Below are positions 9,134-21,309 of a DNA stretch of 64,000 nt, one piece after another. Below the pieces are notes generated by a model. That model saw only the letters and a program-made list of their open reading frames with translations. It searched no databases and was not told where the DNA came from. This DNA is from Rana temporaria (lineage: Eukaryota > Chordata > Amphibia > Anura > Ranidae). Numbering within the stretch: the stretch's first letter is position 1; each line of letters opens with the position of its first letter. The stretch lies in NCBI RefSeq assembly GCF_905171775.1, contig NC_053494.1, positions 128,762,824 through 128,826,823 on the forward strand, given 5' to 3'. A program made the translations under genes and the position numbers.

Positions 9134-9565
9134 TTAAAGAGGTTGTAAATCTTTCTGTGGAAGTTGTACCTGTAGTTAAGCTTAGAATAAGTTTTCCCTA
9201 TTGGTACTGTAAATATCTCCTAAACGAGCACCGTTTAGCGGATGGTTATGTGGTTTGCGCCAATGTCGTCAGCGCATGCGCTGTGAAGAAACAGCCCTTT
9301 GTGCCATTTCTTGACAAGCGAGTGCCTTGACTGGTGGCTCCCGTGCGCATTCGTACGAGTGACGTAACGTGGCTCCGGCCAGTCAGAGCCTGAATCCATG
9401 GCCCCAAAAAGGGGCGAACACGGATGTGGCCTGCAGCGGGGACGGCGCGGGCTCTGCAGGTAAGTGTCACATAATGTGCTAGTATGCGATGCATACTAGC
9501 ACATTATGCTTTTACTTTGCAGGGGCGAAGGAAGTTAAACCCATCAGGGTTTACTTCCTCTTTAA
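9134..9565. mobile_element. MITE family with TTAAAG-GGTTGTAAA end and central palindrome
   Basis: The left end reads TTAAAGAGGTTGTAAA and the right end finishes in TTCCTCTTTAA. Positions 9467-9506 form a near-perfect palindrome centred on GATGCATAC. A second copy of the same family lies at 30805-31245, with the same palindrome and the same CATCAGGGTTT block near the right end. Confidence 0.7.
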
Positions 9566-10640
9566 ATTAGCAGGTAGAAAACCAAACTCGCACTCCTCAA
9601 TCGGGTTGTTTCTCCTCTGAAGAAATGGCTATTTCGGCGTGCCCAACATGATGGGTGACGCTTTGGGCCTATTGGGGTCTGCAGCATGTACTGGAGAGTA
9701 CTTTTTTGTTTTTAGAGTCGTGATAACCCCTTACAGTGTTCCCTTTGTGTGTGGTGTTCTGTGGCAGTGAGTAAAAGGGGTGGGACAGTCAGCCATTTTG
9801 TGTCCTGTTCATTTTCTTAGTGTTTTCTTGGCCACACTGCTCAACAACCTTTCTTTATATCTTAGCCATCCTGCCTTCCATGACAACTGAGCAAGTTGAC
9901 TTCTGTCCATCAGGGCACACCAAATACAGGGGCACATATATTTTTGATAGTTTCGTGAAGAGCCCTTCACACCAAAACACGGTGACGGAAACCCACGATC
10001 CGTGCATGCTTCCCATACCATGCAGTTGCAATCTTCAGCAAGCTTCAATGTTAATGATAACCCAAACACAGGTCACAAATGCAGTGCGTATGCCTACTCT
10101 GGATCGCATGGTACAGAAGTACCATGTAATCTGGTTGCACTTTTAAAGTAGTACGTGCATTACTTTTGCTACAGTCCGGTATGATTCAGCCCATTCAAAA
10201 TAAATGGGCTCAAATTGCACATCATTGAACTGCAAGTGAATTGCACAGGAATAGAGTGCCTTTCTGTTCAATGCCTAGAGTGAACTAGCCTGTAGTGGTT
10301 TGGCATAAGCCGACACTCCTCAGCTGAGTAGCTGCTTACTGCTGGATTACAGGTATATCATCCCTCAGCAAGCCATGACTTCTCACAGGCAAGTTGGTGA
10401 GGAGAAGGACAATTGGGGGGGCCCTCAGATTCCTTCATCAGGTAGAGATGTCCCCTTGCAAAATTTGCCCTGCAATGGCTCCCCTATAGGTCAGATTATC
10501 TCTATACCCCTGCCCTTATTTGGTATCTCCACGGTTACAAGGGCACAATCCTCCTCCTTTTGTGTTCAGGGAAATATTCTCTATATCCTGTTCTGCACTG
10601 AAACAAGCATTTAAAAAGATGTCACTAGCCTGGAACGTCT
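9566..10640. other. Intron sequence, no assigned feature
   Basis: No recognisable gene or bounded repeat. The frames at 9809-10146 on both strands have no family similarity that I recognise. Confidence 0.35.
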
Positions 10641-10649
10641 GAGATGCAG

Positions 10650-11700
10650 GCGTAGGCACTACCTCTTTTGCATGAGGAGGACGTGTCAGAGGAAGTTTAG
10701 CTAGAGGAGGAGGAAAAAGAAGTGGAAACCATTTATGATCAGGGACCCTCTGTAGATAAGTACTCCAGTAGGGAATCTCAGGGTTTCTGGGTTCTCTGGC
10801 ACAGAAGGCTACTGTGAGTTTCCTGGTGAATGTGTCACACTAATCTTAAGATACTGCTACTTGAATCTTCTTTCCCTAAGTTTCAGGCTTCTGGCAGCTG
10901 CCAAAAAAATCCCAAGTCCTTTTAGAATGCACCTTCTCTGGCAGAAAGTGGTGCATGTTGATTGGATTCATCCAGAGAAGTTGTTTTCAACACCAAAATG
11001 TTTTGGTCACCACTACCCCATAAAGTAAAAAATTCCAATTTAAAAAATTGACTTGTTAAATATTTGAATAAGACACCGACAGTCATAGATTAGACATTAG
11101 AACTCCTCTTTAGGTTGTCATTCTCCCCTAAGGAAGCTGCATGGCAACCTTTGGTGGTTGATGCAACAGATTGCCAAGGTCTGGGTGAAGAAGGTGCTCT
11201 GTTCCAGAGAGTCTGATCTGGAAGATTCTGCCATTTGGTAGCTACGTAAGATATGTCCAGAGTCTTAAGCTTCTTAGATAACTAGAGGAATTCCAAAAGG
11301 CAGCTTTCATTATTGGCATTTTCTCTGTCAACTCGAGAATGGTCCTATGGCTTATCTGTTGGTCAATAGAATTTCTCTACATATAGCACATTGAGGGGTT
11401 GTCTTTTGAGGGAAGATGCTTATTCAGACCATCCTTGTACGCCTACATCCAGAAGGTGACAGTGGGGAAGAGGATGCTTACCCCATAAAAAGAAAGCAGA
11501 GGTTACAGGTAATAACACCTTTATAGTCAAACAGAGTTCAACTACAGGGTCCAAATTAAAGCCCATCTTTCATTCTATCCTAGATTTCAAGGGTCTCAAG
11601 ATGTTCTTGAAAATTAAAAAGTTAGGGATGGTACATTTCTGGTTGGTGATTGGTTCACATCATTGGGGAGACATGAAAGATGCCTGCCTACCTACCTTGC
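10650..11700 (+). pseudogene. Decayed DIRS fragment (gag to start of RT)
   Basis: Near 10920-11030 a translation FRMHLLWQKVVHVDWIHPEK, followed by KLFSTPKCFGHHYP, aligns with the gag block FPIHPLLEGVLFQEWNKPDK of the intact element. Near 11565-11690 the translation ILDFKGLKMFLKIKKL, then DMKDAC, aligns with the RT blocks PILDLKMVNAYLKIRSF and SIDIKDAY. Stops and frameshifts interrupt it, so it is an old copy in the + orientation. Outer limits are not defined. Confidence 0.65.
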
Positions 11701-12566
11701 ACATTCTGATTTTCTGGCCCTGAGGAAACAAGGACATTACTTGAACAAGGACACTGTTCTGTGTTCCCTCTGTCTGGCTCACCAAAAGGAAATATCTCTC
11801 CATTGTCTGGATGTGATTTGAGCTGTGAGTCACTTGTCCTTTCTTCCTGAAAGAAGTGGCTACCGTAGCTCTTGGACATCCTAAAGGTTAAAGGCTTCCC
11901 TTGTCCCTTAGACAAGATAATACATAAAATAGACTTTTATACTCACCATTTTCTAGTATCTAGTCCTCCTGTAGTAAGCAGAATAACCCAAATGATACAG
12001 ACTTCCTGTATCCTTCAGTGGACTCCAGTGGTGAGTACAAAATCCTGTTTTTTTTTACATTGTTCCTGGTCAGACATGTAGAAAGTATACAAGTCTTTGG
12101 CATAGCCAGGAAACGAACCTTTGTAGAATAAGTGCAATGGTGGTAGCTCACTTATTTTACTCAGTACACGTTTATTTAAATCCAGTATGTTTTAATTGTT
12201 TTAGTGCTTTTCATCTGCTGATGTTAAAATCTTTGGGTGGCTTGAAAATGCTTTTAAATAGGATCTAGCCTCTTTCTAGTTTACGCTGCAATAAGCATTG
12301 CCAGTCTGGTGAGAGCAATAAGCATTGCCAGTCTGGTGAGAGACAAGTAAATCTGATCCAAACCCATGCTGAGGTGCTTTCAGCTGAGCCCTGTTTTTAC
12401 CTTCTGTTTTGTCCTAGTGACTATTTTTTCTCTGGTAAAGAATGTAGTGAGGGAGCCCAAGTTTTACTAAACTCATAAATTTTTCTTCTGGTAATGTATT
12501 GAGCAAACCAGTTTTGCATTTTTAAATAGGCTTTTAATAAAAGCACTGATTTTGTCTTGGTTTCAG
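11701..12566 (+). other. Intron with small 27-bp tandem repeat; ends in 3' splice site
   Basis: A 27-base unit beginning GCAATAAGCATTGCC is present twice, at 12288-12314 and 12315-12341. The stretch ends with the acceptor GGTTTCAG at 12559-12566. Nothing else is assigned. Confidence 0.6.
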
Positions 12567-12731
12567 GTAAAAAGCCTTCAGGGGTCTTGTCATTCTTTCG
12601 TGGCACAGGTGGGAAAAGCCCAGACCTATCTGCGCAGAGAAAAGAAACATTGCGAGGTGCTGACAGTGCCTACTACCAAGTAGGACAGATGGGCAGGGAA
12701 GGTGCAGAAAGTCAAGGAGTTGAACCTCAAG
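12567..12731 (+). CDS. PIKFYVE: PIKFYVE exon (conserved pre-kinase block)
   Basis: The exon encodes KKPSGVLSFFRGTGGKSPDL and then AQRKETLRGADSAYYQVGQ up to GVEPQ. It is very close to the vertebrate PIKfyve segment KKASGMLSFFRGTAGKSPDL, the motif-rich linker just before the kinase domain. It begins in phase 1 after acceptor TTTCAG and ends in phase 1 at G12731 with donor GTGTGT. Codons join exactly with both neighbouring exons. The high conservation contrasts with the previous exon and makes this the anchor for gene identity. Confidence 0.97.
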
Positions 12732-12792
12732 GTGTGTTATCCATACACTGTCATGCTCTCTACCTTTCATAGAGCTTTTAAGGTTTTAGGAT

Positions 12793-13147
12793 TTAAAGGG
12801 GTTGTAAAGGTTCTATTTTATTTTTTTTCTAAATGGGTTCCTTTAAGCTAGTGCATTGTTGGTTCACTTACCTTTTCCTTCGATTTCCCTTCTAAATGTT
12901 TTTTTTTTTGTCTGAATTTCTCACTTGCTGTTTCTCCTCGGTAAGCTTCCCCCATCATCTGAGCGGTGGTTAGTTCAGCCAGAACAGCTTACGGAGGAGG
13001 AACAGGAAGTGAGAAATTCAGACAAAGGTAAACAAAGAAAAAAAACATTTAGAAAGGAAATCAAAGGAAAAGGTAAGCGAACCAAAAATGCACTAGATTA
13101 AAAAAACTTTTTAGAAAATAAAAAACAAACCTTTACAACCCCTTTAA
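12793..13147. mobile_element. Palindromic MITE with TTAAAGGGGTTGTAAAGG ends
   Basis: The ends are perfect inverted repeats: TTAAAGGGGTTGTAAAGG at the left and its complement at the right. GGAT flanks both sides (12789-12792 and 13148-13151), a possible 4-base target duplication. Much of the interior is also a foldback around about 12960 (TGTCTGAATTTCTCACTT against its complement). It has no coding capacity. The right half was copied to 15488 in a later rearrangement. Confidence 0.8.
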
Positions 13148-13578
13148 GGATATTGTTAAAGCTGTTAACAGTTTCCTTTATAGAACAATTCTATGATATT
13201 TGTTAAAGGGACCTATAAAGTGTAACTAAAGGCTTTTTTTTAAATAATAAACATATTAATGTTATATTCACCTGCTCTGTTCAGTAGTGTTGCACAGAGT
13301 GTGCCCAAACTTCCTCTTCTGGGTTCCCCGCAGGTGAACTTTGCTCACTCCCAAGCTGTGTGTGTCTATGTAGCTGTACTCTAGACGCATACTGCTTCGC
13401 CTCGCCCCCTGATTCTTTCTGACCGCATAGGATTGGCAGGAGCCAATGGCTCCTGCTGCTGCCGCCCGTGTCCCTTTGTGAAGAGGAAGACCTGCGAGAA
13501 GAGATGCTATTATGCCACAGTACTGGATCGATTGAGGACTTGGGTAAGCATTAAGGTAGTGGTAGTGTAATGTTTTTG
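12931..13578. repeat. Source copy A of a 648-bp duplication
   Basis: This block reappears without a visible gap at 15488-16135, with equal length and no difference noticed on reading. It begins inside the hairpin arm of the palindromic MITE and runs past its right end through about 430 bases of other intron sequence. Confidence 0.9.
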
Positions 13579-13586
13579 CCTTAGAA

Positions 13587-13739
13587 CGGGGTCTCAAACT
13601 GGTGCCCCTTAGCTGTTGCAGAACTACAATTCCCATGAGGCATTGCAGGGCTGACATTTACAAGTGTGACTCCCATAGGCAGAGGAATTATGGGACTTGT
13701 AGTTCCACAACAGCTAGAGGGCTGCCAGTTTGAGACCTT
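13587..13739. mobile_element. Small hAT-like MITE (GTCTCAAACTG ends)
   Basis: GGTCTCAAACTGG near the left end and its complement CCAGTTTGAGACC near the right end enclose a near-palindrome, including ACTACAATTCCCAT and ATGGGACTTGTAGT-like arms. No target duplication was resolved. A partial relative may lie near 50322-50375. Confidence 0.6.
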
Positions 13740-13741
13740 TG

Positions 13742-14998
13742 GAACCACTTTATTGATGATATTCTAAAGCCACATATTTGTCAATACAATAACTGTTACC
13801 TTTTATCTACGGATTTTAAATATTTTTGTCATGCTAGTAGATTCTAATTTTCAGTTCTCATCTGGGTTCTGTCATTTACAATTTGCTTTGCAGCGTGTTC
13901 ACCTGTCATTGGTGACAGTTGATTTTTCTTTGGCCTGCTCACCAATATCAAGTAATTTTGCTAGCATCATCAGGTTTAGCCTTGTCTCTGAAGAGCAGGA
14001 CTGTCATGGCATTGCAGCACCACTCAGGTCTATCTTATTAGCCTATTTTGAGACAGATATTAATGCTACATGGTCTGACAGACTAGCAGTCATTTATATC
14101 CCTTAGAGATGATGCACACTACGGTATTGCTCTCCATCTCCTAGAGTCCTTCATGACAGAGCAGATCTTTACAGACTTGTATGCAGAGCTAAACCGTAAT
14201 TTCTCAACCAGGGGTACATAAACCTCAAAGTTCTTCTTTTGCTTGTTGTAATCAATTCAACACTTGTAAGGGGTTTAGCAAGTAAAATTTATTTTTATTT
14301 TTTTCAGCACCAATCTTCATTTTTGATGATATGGAGTATAATATATGTATGTAATTCCTTCTTTTTAATGGTTGGGAAGGGTTTGAACTTAAGACAAGTT
14401 TTTATTGCTCTTTTTTCACTTGGGAGTTTCACCAATTCGAGTTGTCTTGGTGACCATTATTAACAGTACTGTAAATGAAGGAAGTTCTAAGAATTTTAGG
14501 CGGTTCTTGGAAAAGGAATAGAGAGAAAATCTTCTAGTGGGGGGTACTTGTTTGTGTGACAGCTATCACAGAGGTTAGTTCCTTTCCCTTTTCGCCCAGC
14601 TTTAGCATTGCTTTAATAGTCTTTATATCCAGGTGATGGGAAGGACTGGCCAATCTTGTGACCAATGTGATTGGCGGTCACAATGGTTACATAAATGGGA
14701 GCCAGTCCTGCCGGCTCCTGATCTTTAGTAGAGACCAAGAGCTGTCTTTGACAACTTGGTCACTGTGCTGGCAATCATGCAATGAGTTCACTCTTGGCAC
14801 ATGAAGCTCTGCCACTTAAGGACGCATATGTGGTGCACATGGGAATTAAAGCCCACCTCTGTTGCTGCACATTATGCATGCTTATTGTGGGTGGCTTGTG
14901 GTCAAAGAGATTTCTTCTTTTCCTGTTGTGCCTCCAGAAGAAACATCTCTCTGGCACGCAGACGCTCTCCTAAACTAAAAGATAAATATACATCTTGA
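13742..14998. other. Intron sequence, no assigned feature
   Basis: No coding similarity or bounded repeat recognised. Short frames (13831-14106, 14239-14463, 14782-14973) are unconvincing. Confidence 0.35.
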
Positions 14999-15485
14999 AC
15001 CACCTGAGCACTAACCTTTATATACCCCTTGATTACCAGGACATTTTTAAGTTTTCAGTGCTGAGATTAATGGACAAATACTTGATGAAAAAAAAAAAAA
15101 GATGCACCCAAATTAATTGCATTTTATATTCTGTTTTTTGAGGCAGATGGTGCTTTATTTTAGTGGTATTTAATCACTTTTTTTTGTTTTATAAAGGAAA
15201 AAATACCACAATTCTGGGTTTGCTCATCTTTACCCTTTCATTTCTTTACCTTTTGAAAAAAACAATCCTTCAGTCATTGGTCCCCAGTGGCACTTTATCT
15301 CTTCCCACCCTTCCCCACCCCTTTTAAAGTAAGTTATTCCATCATAATTGGTGATCACTGGCACGTTAAAATGATGCATCACAGCTACTCACAGGCACCC
15401 AAATAGGTTTTCTGAACTGTAGTTTAAAAACTGCACCCTGGAAATATACATCCTCCTCCCCGCCATATTTTTTACAATATGCCAA
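14999..15485. mobile_element. piggyBac-family fragment (left end); contains copy B of a duplication
   Basis: The segment CCACCTGAGCACTAACC, followed by a CCCCTTGATTACCAGG block, resembles the left end of the piggyBac element at 24019 (CCACTTGACAACTGGG and on). The later TAGTGGTATTTAATCAC block matches a TGGTGGTATTTGATCACC block there. The right boundary is obscured by the rearrangement. Positions 15055-15485 recur at 16138-16568. Confidence 0.5.
15055..15485. repeat. Copy B of a 431-bp direct duplication
   Basis: It matches 16138-16568 over 431 bases with no length difference. The only difference noticed is G at 15087 against C at 16170. The inserted 648-bp block lies between the two copies. 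Confidence 0.92.
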
Positions 15486-15487
15486 TA

Positions 15488-16135
15488 TTTCTCCTCGGTA
15501 AGCTTCCCCCATCATCTGAGCGGTGGTTAGTTCAGCCAGAACAGCTTACGGAGGAGGAACAGGAAGTGAGAAATTCAGACAAAGGTAAACAAAGAAAAAA
15601 AACATTTAGAAAGGAAATCAAAGGAAAAGGTAAGCGAACCAAAAATGCACTAGATTAAAAAAACTTTTTAGAAAATAAAAAACAAACCTTTACAACCCCT
15701 TTAAGGATATTGTTAAAGCTGTTAACAGTTTCCTTTATAGAACAATTCTATGATATTTGTTAAAGGGACCTATAAAGTGTAACTAAAGGCTTTTTTTTAA
15801 ATAATAAACATATTAATGTTATATTCACCTGCTCTGTTCAGTAGTGTTGCACAGAGTGTGCCCAAACTTCCTCTTCTGGGTTCCCCGCAGGTGAACTTTG
15901 CTCACTCCCAAGCTGTGTGTGTCTATGTAGCTGTACTCTAGACGCATACTGCTTCGCCTCGCCCCCTGATTCTTTCTGACCGCATAGGATTGGCAGGAGC
16001 CAATGGCTCCTGCTGCTGCCGCCCGTGTCCCTTTGTGAAGAGGAAGACCTGCGAGAAGAGATGCTATTATGCCACAGTACTGGATCGATTGAGGACTTGG
16101 GTAAGCATTAAGGTAGTGGTAGTGTAATGTTTTTG
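15488..16135. repeat. Inserted copy A' of 12931-13578
   Basis: This is a 648-bp direct copy of 12931-13578, same orientation, flanked by 2-base fillers (TA at 15486-15487, TC at 16136-16137) and bracketed by the duplicated 431-bp blocks. The opposite-strand frames in both copies encode an identical peptide of about 100 residues only because the DNA is identical. Confidence 0.92.
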
Positions 16136-16137
16136 TC

Positions 16138-16568
16138 TCAGTGCTGAGATTAATGGACAAATACTTGATCAAAAAAAAAAAAAGATGCACCCAAATTAAT
16201 TGCATTTTATATTCTGTTTTTTGAGGCAGATGGTGCTTTATTTTAGTGGTATTTAATCACTTTTTTTTGTTTTATAAAGGAAAAAATACCACAATTCTGG
16301 GTTTGCTCATCTTTACCCTTTCATTTCTTTACCTTTTGAAAAAAACAATCCTTCAGTCATTGGTCCCCAGTGGCACTTTATCTCTTCCCACCCTTCCCCA
16401 CCCCTTTTAAAGTAAGTTATTCCATCATAATTGGTGATCACTGGCACGTTAAAATGATGCATCACAGCTACTCACAGGCACCCAAATAGGTTTTCTGAAC
16501 TGTAGTTTAAAAACTGCACCCTGGAAATATACATCCTCCTCCCCGCCATATTTTTTACAATATGCCAA
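16138..16568. repeat. Copy B' of the 431-bp direct duplication
   Basis: Second copy of 15055-15485; after 16568 the sequence continues into unrelated DNA, whereas the first copy continues into A'. Confidence 0.92.
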
Positions 16569-17087
16569 GAGGGGCCTCAGTGATGTTTGAGGAAAATGTA
16601 AAGAATTGTGAATGAAATATTCTCCAAATCAATGTTTCCGTGTTTATCCATCCATTGCCATGCAGTAAAAAAATATATATATTGGACCGTTTAAAAAAAT
16701 AAATAAAAATGTTGATACTTCTCTGTTAAAGCTGTAGTAAACGCTATCAATTTTTATTTTCTGTCAATTTTTTATTGAATGTAAAGGGCTTAATACAGCT
16801 TGCCATTCAAGCAGTAATGCCATACAAAAGTACAACGATGAGCACATAGTAGGATTTCATAAACAAACATTACACTAAAATGCCACGTGACGTAGAGCTG
16901 AACCTCAAACTACAAAAACGCACACACACCATGTGTTAACGCCAACATGCGTAGATAATTTTTTATAAAAGCTCCACGGTACTAGTAGTGCAAAACAATT
17001 TATCTGATTTACACAGTTCAGGAGATCATTCTGTAGTATAGAAAAGTAAAGAAAGCGAGGGTAAACAGGGGTTTCAATGTTGGCCAC

Positions 17088-17481
17088 TAGGGTTGTCCCG
17101 ATACCACTTTTTTAGGACCGAGTACAAGTACCGATACTTTTTTTCATGTAGTCGCCGATACCGAATACCGATACTTTTTTTAAATGTCATGTGACAGTTT
17201 TCAAACCACAATACAGACTAAGGATATTTTCTTTAGAATTATGAAGAACTCTAACTCAAGACATTATAAAAGAATAAAAATGAGTAAAAATGAATAAAAA
17301 TGTTTTATTTGCTTGTCACGCAGTAGTAAAAAACTCAAAGAATTTTCATAGAACATGTTGATAAATACAAAAAAAGTATTCTATTTAGGTATCGGGAGCA
17401 TTTGCGCGAGTACGAGTACTCCCGCAAATACTCGGTATCGGTCCCGATACCGATACTAGTATTGGTATCTGGACAACCCTA
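17088..17481. mobile_element. hAT-type nonautonomous element, TSD TTGGCCAC
   Basis: Ends are TAGGGTTGTCCCGATACCA and the complement of TAGGGTTGTCCAGATACCA. The 8-base direct repeats TTGGCCAC lie at 17080-17087 and 17482-17489. The interior repeats CCGATACCGATAC-like motifs. An 8-bp duplication plus TAGGG ends is diagnostic of hAT. Confidence 0.9.
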
Positions 17482-17489
17482 TTGGCCAC

Positions 17490-18153
17490 AGCAAGCCAGT
17501 TGGCCAGGGGAGCTGCTTGGTACATGCACAGGACATGATCAAGGTTCTGAGTCCTGCGGTAAGTAGTTGTCCACCTATAGTTGCCAAATGTCAGAAACCA
17601 TGAATCGGACTGAGACAGAAGTGCAGTAAAATCACACTGTTTAATAATAATAATAATAATGCTAAAAGGGTAATAGAGCAAATGTATTCAAAACATAGCC
17701 AGAGTTCGGTAACCGGAACTTATAGACAAGCCAGGACGTCATGGGAGCCAGTGATCAGCATACTTCAGAACAGGCCAGGAAATCAGGAAACTGGCGAATC
17801 AGCGTAGTGGAACAGCAAGCAGGATCTGGAACCAGAAGGGACGTCGGCCAAGCAAGTCTTTAACAGGCACACAGGAGTAAGTCTCTTGATATGTTGACCA
17901 AGGCGATGACAGAGGATCTGGACTGAACAGCAATTTGGGGGATAGATTGGGAGAATTTTAGCAATCATCGCAGGGACTAGGCACCTTGAGCACCTTTTAA
18001 TTTGCCTCTAGCGGCAGTATATTCACTGTAGAGGACCTGGTGGATTGCCATATTTCAGCCCAATCTTCAGGGTCTAGGATGTCGAGGTTTAAGGGCCCAT
18101 AAGTCTGCATTCAAAGGCAGTGCAGGAGTAAAGGATGAAGACCGGTATGCATA
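17490..18153. other. LINE-associated or older repeat sequence with (AAT)n tract
   Basis: It lies between the hAT and first Tc1 insertions. It contains a short ATA/AAT tract at 17643-17660 and probably continues the minus-strand LINE 3' part at least near 18050-18153. No gene is visible. Confidence 0.4.
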
Positions 18154-18155
18154 TA

Positions 18156-19722
18156 CAGGTGAAACTCGAAAAATTTGAATATCGTGCAAAAGTTCATTTA
18201 TTTCACTAATGCAACTTAAAAGGTGAAACTAATATACGATCTAGACTCATTACATGCAAAGCAAAATAGTTCAAGCCGTGATTTGTCATAATTGTGATGA
18301 TTATGGTTTACAGCTCATGAAAACTCTAAATCCACAATCTCAGAAAATTTGAATATTGTGAAAAGGTGCAATATTCTAGGCTCAAAGTGTCCCACTCTAA
18401 TCGGCTAATTAAGCCTTAACACCTGAAAAGGGTTCCTGAGCATTTAAATTGTCTCTGAGTCTGGTTCAGTAGGCATCACAATCATGGGAAAGCCTGCTGA
18501 CCTGACAGTTGTGCAGAAAACCATCATTGACACCTATAAGGAGGGAAAGCCTCAAAAGGTAATTGCAAAAAAAAGTTAGGTGTTCCCAAAGTGCTGTATC
18601 AAAGCACATTAATAGAAAGTTATGTGGAAGGGAAAAGTGTGGAAGAAAGGTGCAGGGATGACCGCAGCCTGGAGAGGATTGTTGGGAAAAGGCCATTCAA
18701 AAGTGTTGGACTTTCACAAGGAGTGGACTGAGGCTGGAGTCAGTGCATCAAGAGCCACCACACACAGACGGATCCTGGACATGGGCTTCAAACGTTGTAT
18801 TCCTCTTGTCAAGCCACTCCTGAACAACAAACCACGTTAGAAGCATCTTACCTGGGCTAAAGAAAAACAGACCTGGCTGTTGCTCAGTGATCCAAAGTCC
18901 TCTTTTCTGATGAAAGCAAATTTTGCATCTCATTTGGAAACCAAGGACCCAGAGTATGGAGGAAGAATTGAGAGGCACACAGATGCTTGAAGTTTAGTGT
19001 GAAGTTTCCACAGTCTGTGTTAATATGGGGAGTCATGTCATCTGCTGGTGTTGGTCCACTGTGCTTCATTAAGTCCAGGGTCAACGCAGTCGTCTACCAG
19101 GAGATTTTGGAGCACTTCATGCTTTCTTCCGCAGACGCGCTCTATGTGAATGCTGACTTCATTTTCCAGCAGGACTTGGCACATTCCCAAAAGCACCAAA
19201 ACCTGGTTCAATGACCGTGGGATTACTGTAATTGGCCAGCAAACTCGCCTGACCTGAATCCCATAGAGAATCTATGGGACATTGCCAAGAGAAAGATGAG
19301 AAACAATGCAGAAGAGCTGAAGGCCGCTATTGAAGCATCCTGGTCTTCTATAACACCTGAGCAGTGCCACAGGCTGATAGCTTCCATGCCACACCGCATT
19401 GAGGCAGTAATTGCTGCAAAAGGGACCCAAACCAAGTACTGAGTACATATGAATGCTTCTACTTTTCAGAGGTCCGATATTGTTCTATGTACGATCCTTG
19501 TTTTATTGATTGCATGTAATATTCTAATTTTCTGAGATTGTGGATTTGGGGTTTTCATGAGCTGTAAACCATAATCATTACAATTATGACAAATCACGGC
19601 TTGAACTATCTTGCTTTGCATGTAATGAGTCTAGATCATATATTAGTTTCACCTTTTAAGTTGCATTAGTGAAATAAATGTACTTTTGTTGCACGATATT
19701 CAAATTTTTCGAGTTTCACTTG
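18156..19722 (+). mobile_element. Tc1-like transposon with long terminal inverted repeats
   Basis: The left end CAGGTGAAACTCGAAAAATT and right end ...CGAGTTTCACTTG are inverted and extend about 200 bases. TA lies at 18154-18155 and 19723-19724, the Tc1 target duplication. Length 1567 bp matches full-size Tc1 elements. The transposase inside is broken. Confidence 0.93.
18486..19441 (+). pseudogene. Tc1 transposase, broken
   Basis: It starts MGKPADLTVVQKTIIDTYKE (helix-turn-helix region) but shifts frame after about 30 residues. The catalytic domain shows FQQDLAHS (second Asp) and NSPDLNPIENLWD (Glu) about 34 residues apart, the DD34E spacing. The first Asp region (near 18890, SDPKSS) is damaged, and a TAG follows the HVKPLL-type block near 18838. 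It ends GTQTKY at 19441. Nonfunctional. Confidence 0.88.
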
Positions 19723-19739
19723 TAGTTTAGAAATTAAAC

Positions 19740-21300
19740 CAGGGGCTCATGGATCGGAATAGCAAACCTGGTTCAAACGAGGTTCCCGATTGTGGGTCTG
19801 TTTGGCCCTTATAGGCTGAGTATAAATGTAAGATTTTGAGGTAGTGAAATATCTTAGAATTTGGAAGAACGTTTCGCTCCTGCAAGGAGGCAAATGACTG
19901 AAGGAAGAAGGCTGTAGCCAGGTGACAAAAGTGCATGCCAAATGGGGTTCAGTAACGAAGAGGCAGGGGCTACGTGAGCTGAATAGAAGAAAGGATGGCT
20001 CAAAAAAGGACAGGAATGTGTGGGAATGTAGCCAGTACGACAGCTTCAGTCTATCCCAGAGCGTCAAATAATTAAGTGTATTGGGATTAGTGGTTTCTGC
20101 TTTGAAAAATTGCCAGATCTGGTTGTTGATGGTCATGTGGTTGGCAGCTTCAAAGCTTGGCCAAAGAGGCACTTTGTTGTGCGATACAGGACAATTTGTG
20201 TGAGCTGGGCTACCTGATAGTATTTTCTGAAATTTGAGAGGCCAGGCCTCCTGCATTTTCCAACACATTAAACTATTTTATATTGACATGGCTTGGTACG
20301 TAGCTAATTAACTGACATCGCAAAATGCAGAAGTAATAAGGCAGGACCTCACCCGGGAAAACTCTTACCCAAACTCCTTTATTTGTTTAGAGTCCTCTTA
20401 ACTGCCTCCATACGGCCCATCTAAAGGTGAGTGTAGGGAGGACCAACGAGACCTAAGTGAAATCGGATGCATTGGCATTGCAGGGTAACTGGTCTGAAAC
20501 AGTGTAGTGGGATGGGAAGTCAGAATGATGCCCAAATAGGTAAGACTATGCATCCCCCATTGAAAGGAGAAGCGGATTGTAAATGGTTCAAGGTGCAAGC
20601 GATAAGGGTTGTATTTAGCGCCTGGGATTTCTGTTGGTTCACCTCCAGACCAGAAATAGCCATGAATTGGTCTAGGATGCAGAAAAGATTGCGCGTCAAG
20701 GTGAGGGATACTGTAAGAAATCACAATATGTTGGCAAATAAGCAAAGCTTATGCTGGTGACCTGTCGCTTCGATACCATGTATATCCGGGTTTAGAGCGG
20801 ATAAAATTGCACGGGGCTCTATGACATGCACAAAAAGGAGATGGGGATATAGGACATCCGGGTCTCGTTCCTCTTGCTTTAGAAAATCTGCATATTTTGT
20901 ATAGGCCTGAGACTTTGAGAAAAGGGGAAATATCCACCTCCACCCAAAGCCCCATAGAATATAGTGCAAATATGTCCACGAAAGCGTGTCAAATGCTTTA
21001 TGCAAATCAAGAGACAGAAAATATGCGGCGGCGGTGTGCTATATACATGTACCTTTTCTCTGAGTAAAGCTGCAAAAGGCAGGAATCCTCTTCCTCCCTG
21101 ATACTTGCACGTATCGGTGTGCAGCTTCGGTATCCATAGCTATTACTGCTGCAAGAGTCTCGGGACAAAAGAACTGCGGATATAGTAAAGAATTGAAGGA
21201 ATTGCTGTAGCTAAAAGCAGTGTTTAGTCTTTAAACTTTTTACAGTACAAAGCTGTGAGACCATCTGGGCCTGGGTGTTTGTGGGGCGTCAGAGTTTTTA
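19740..21300 (-). pseudogene. LINE ORF2 RT and C-terminal remnant, minus strand
   Basis: This is the coding part of the minus-strand LINE between the Tc1 insertions. Frames at 20721-21005 (RT palm), 20398-20745 and 19747-20268 are successive pieces in different phases. Key residues: ...KAFDTLSW (first RT Asp retained), FANI in place of F/YADD, so the catalytic pair is lost. Confidence 0.7.
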
Positions 21301-21309
21301 TGGCACCTA

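Noticed and set aside
9019..9330. 103-residue plus-strand frame
   Set aside because: Runs into a MITE and has no recognisable similarity.
13268..16205. Two minus-strand frames sharing about 100 identical residues, at first a possible small gene family
   Set aside because: The identity is explained by the 648-bp DNA duplication; no recognisable protein and no start in common.
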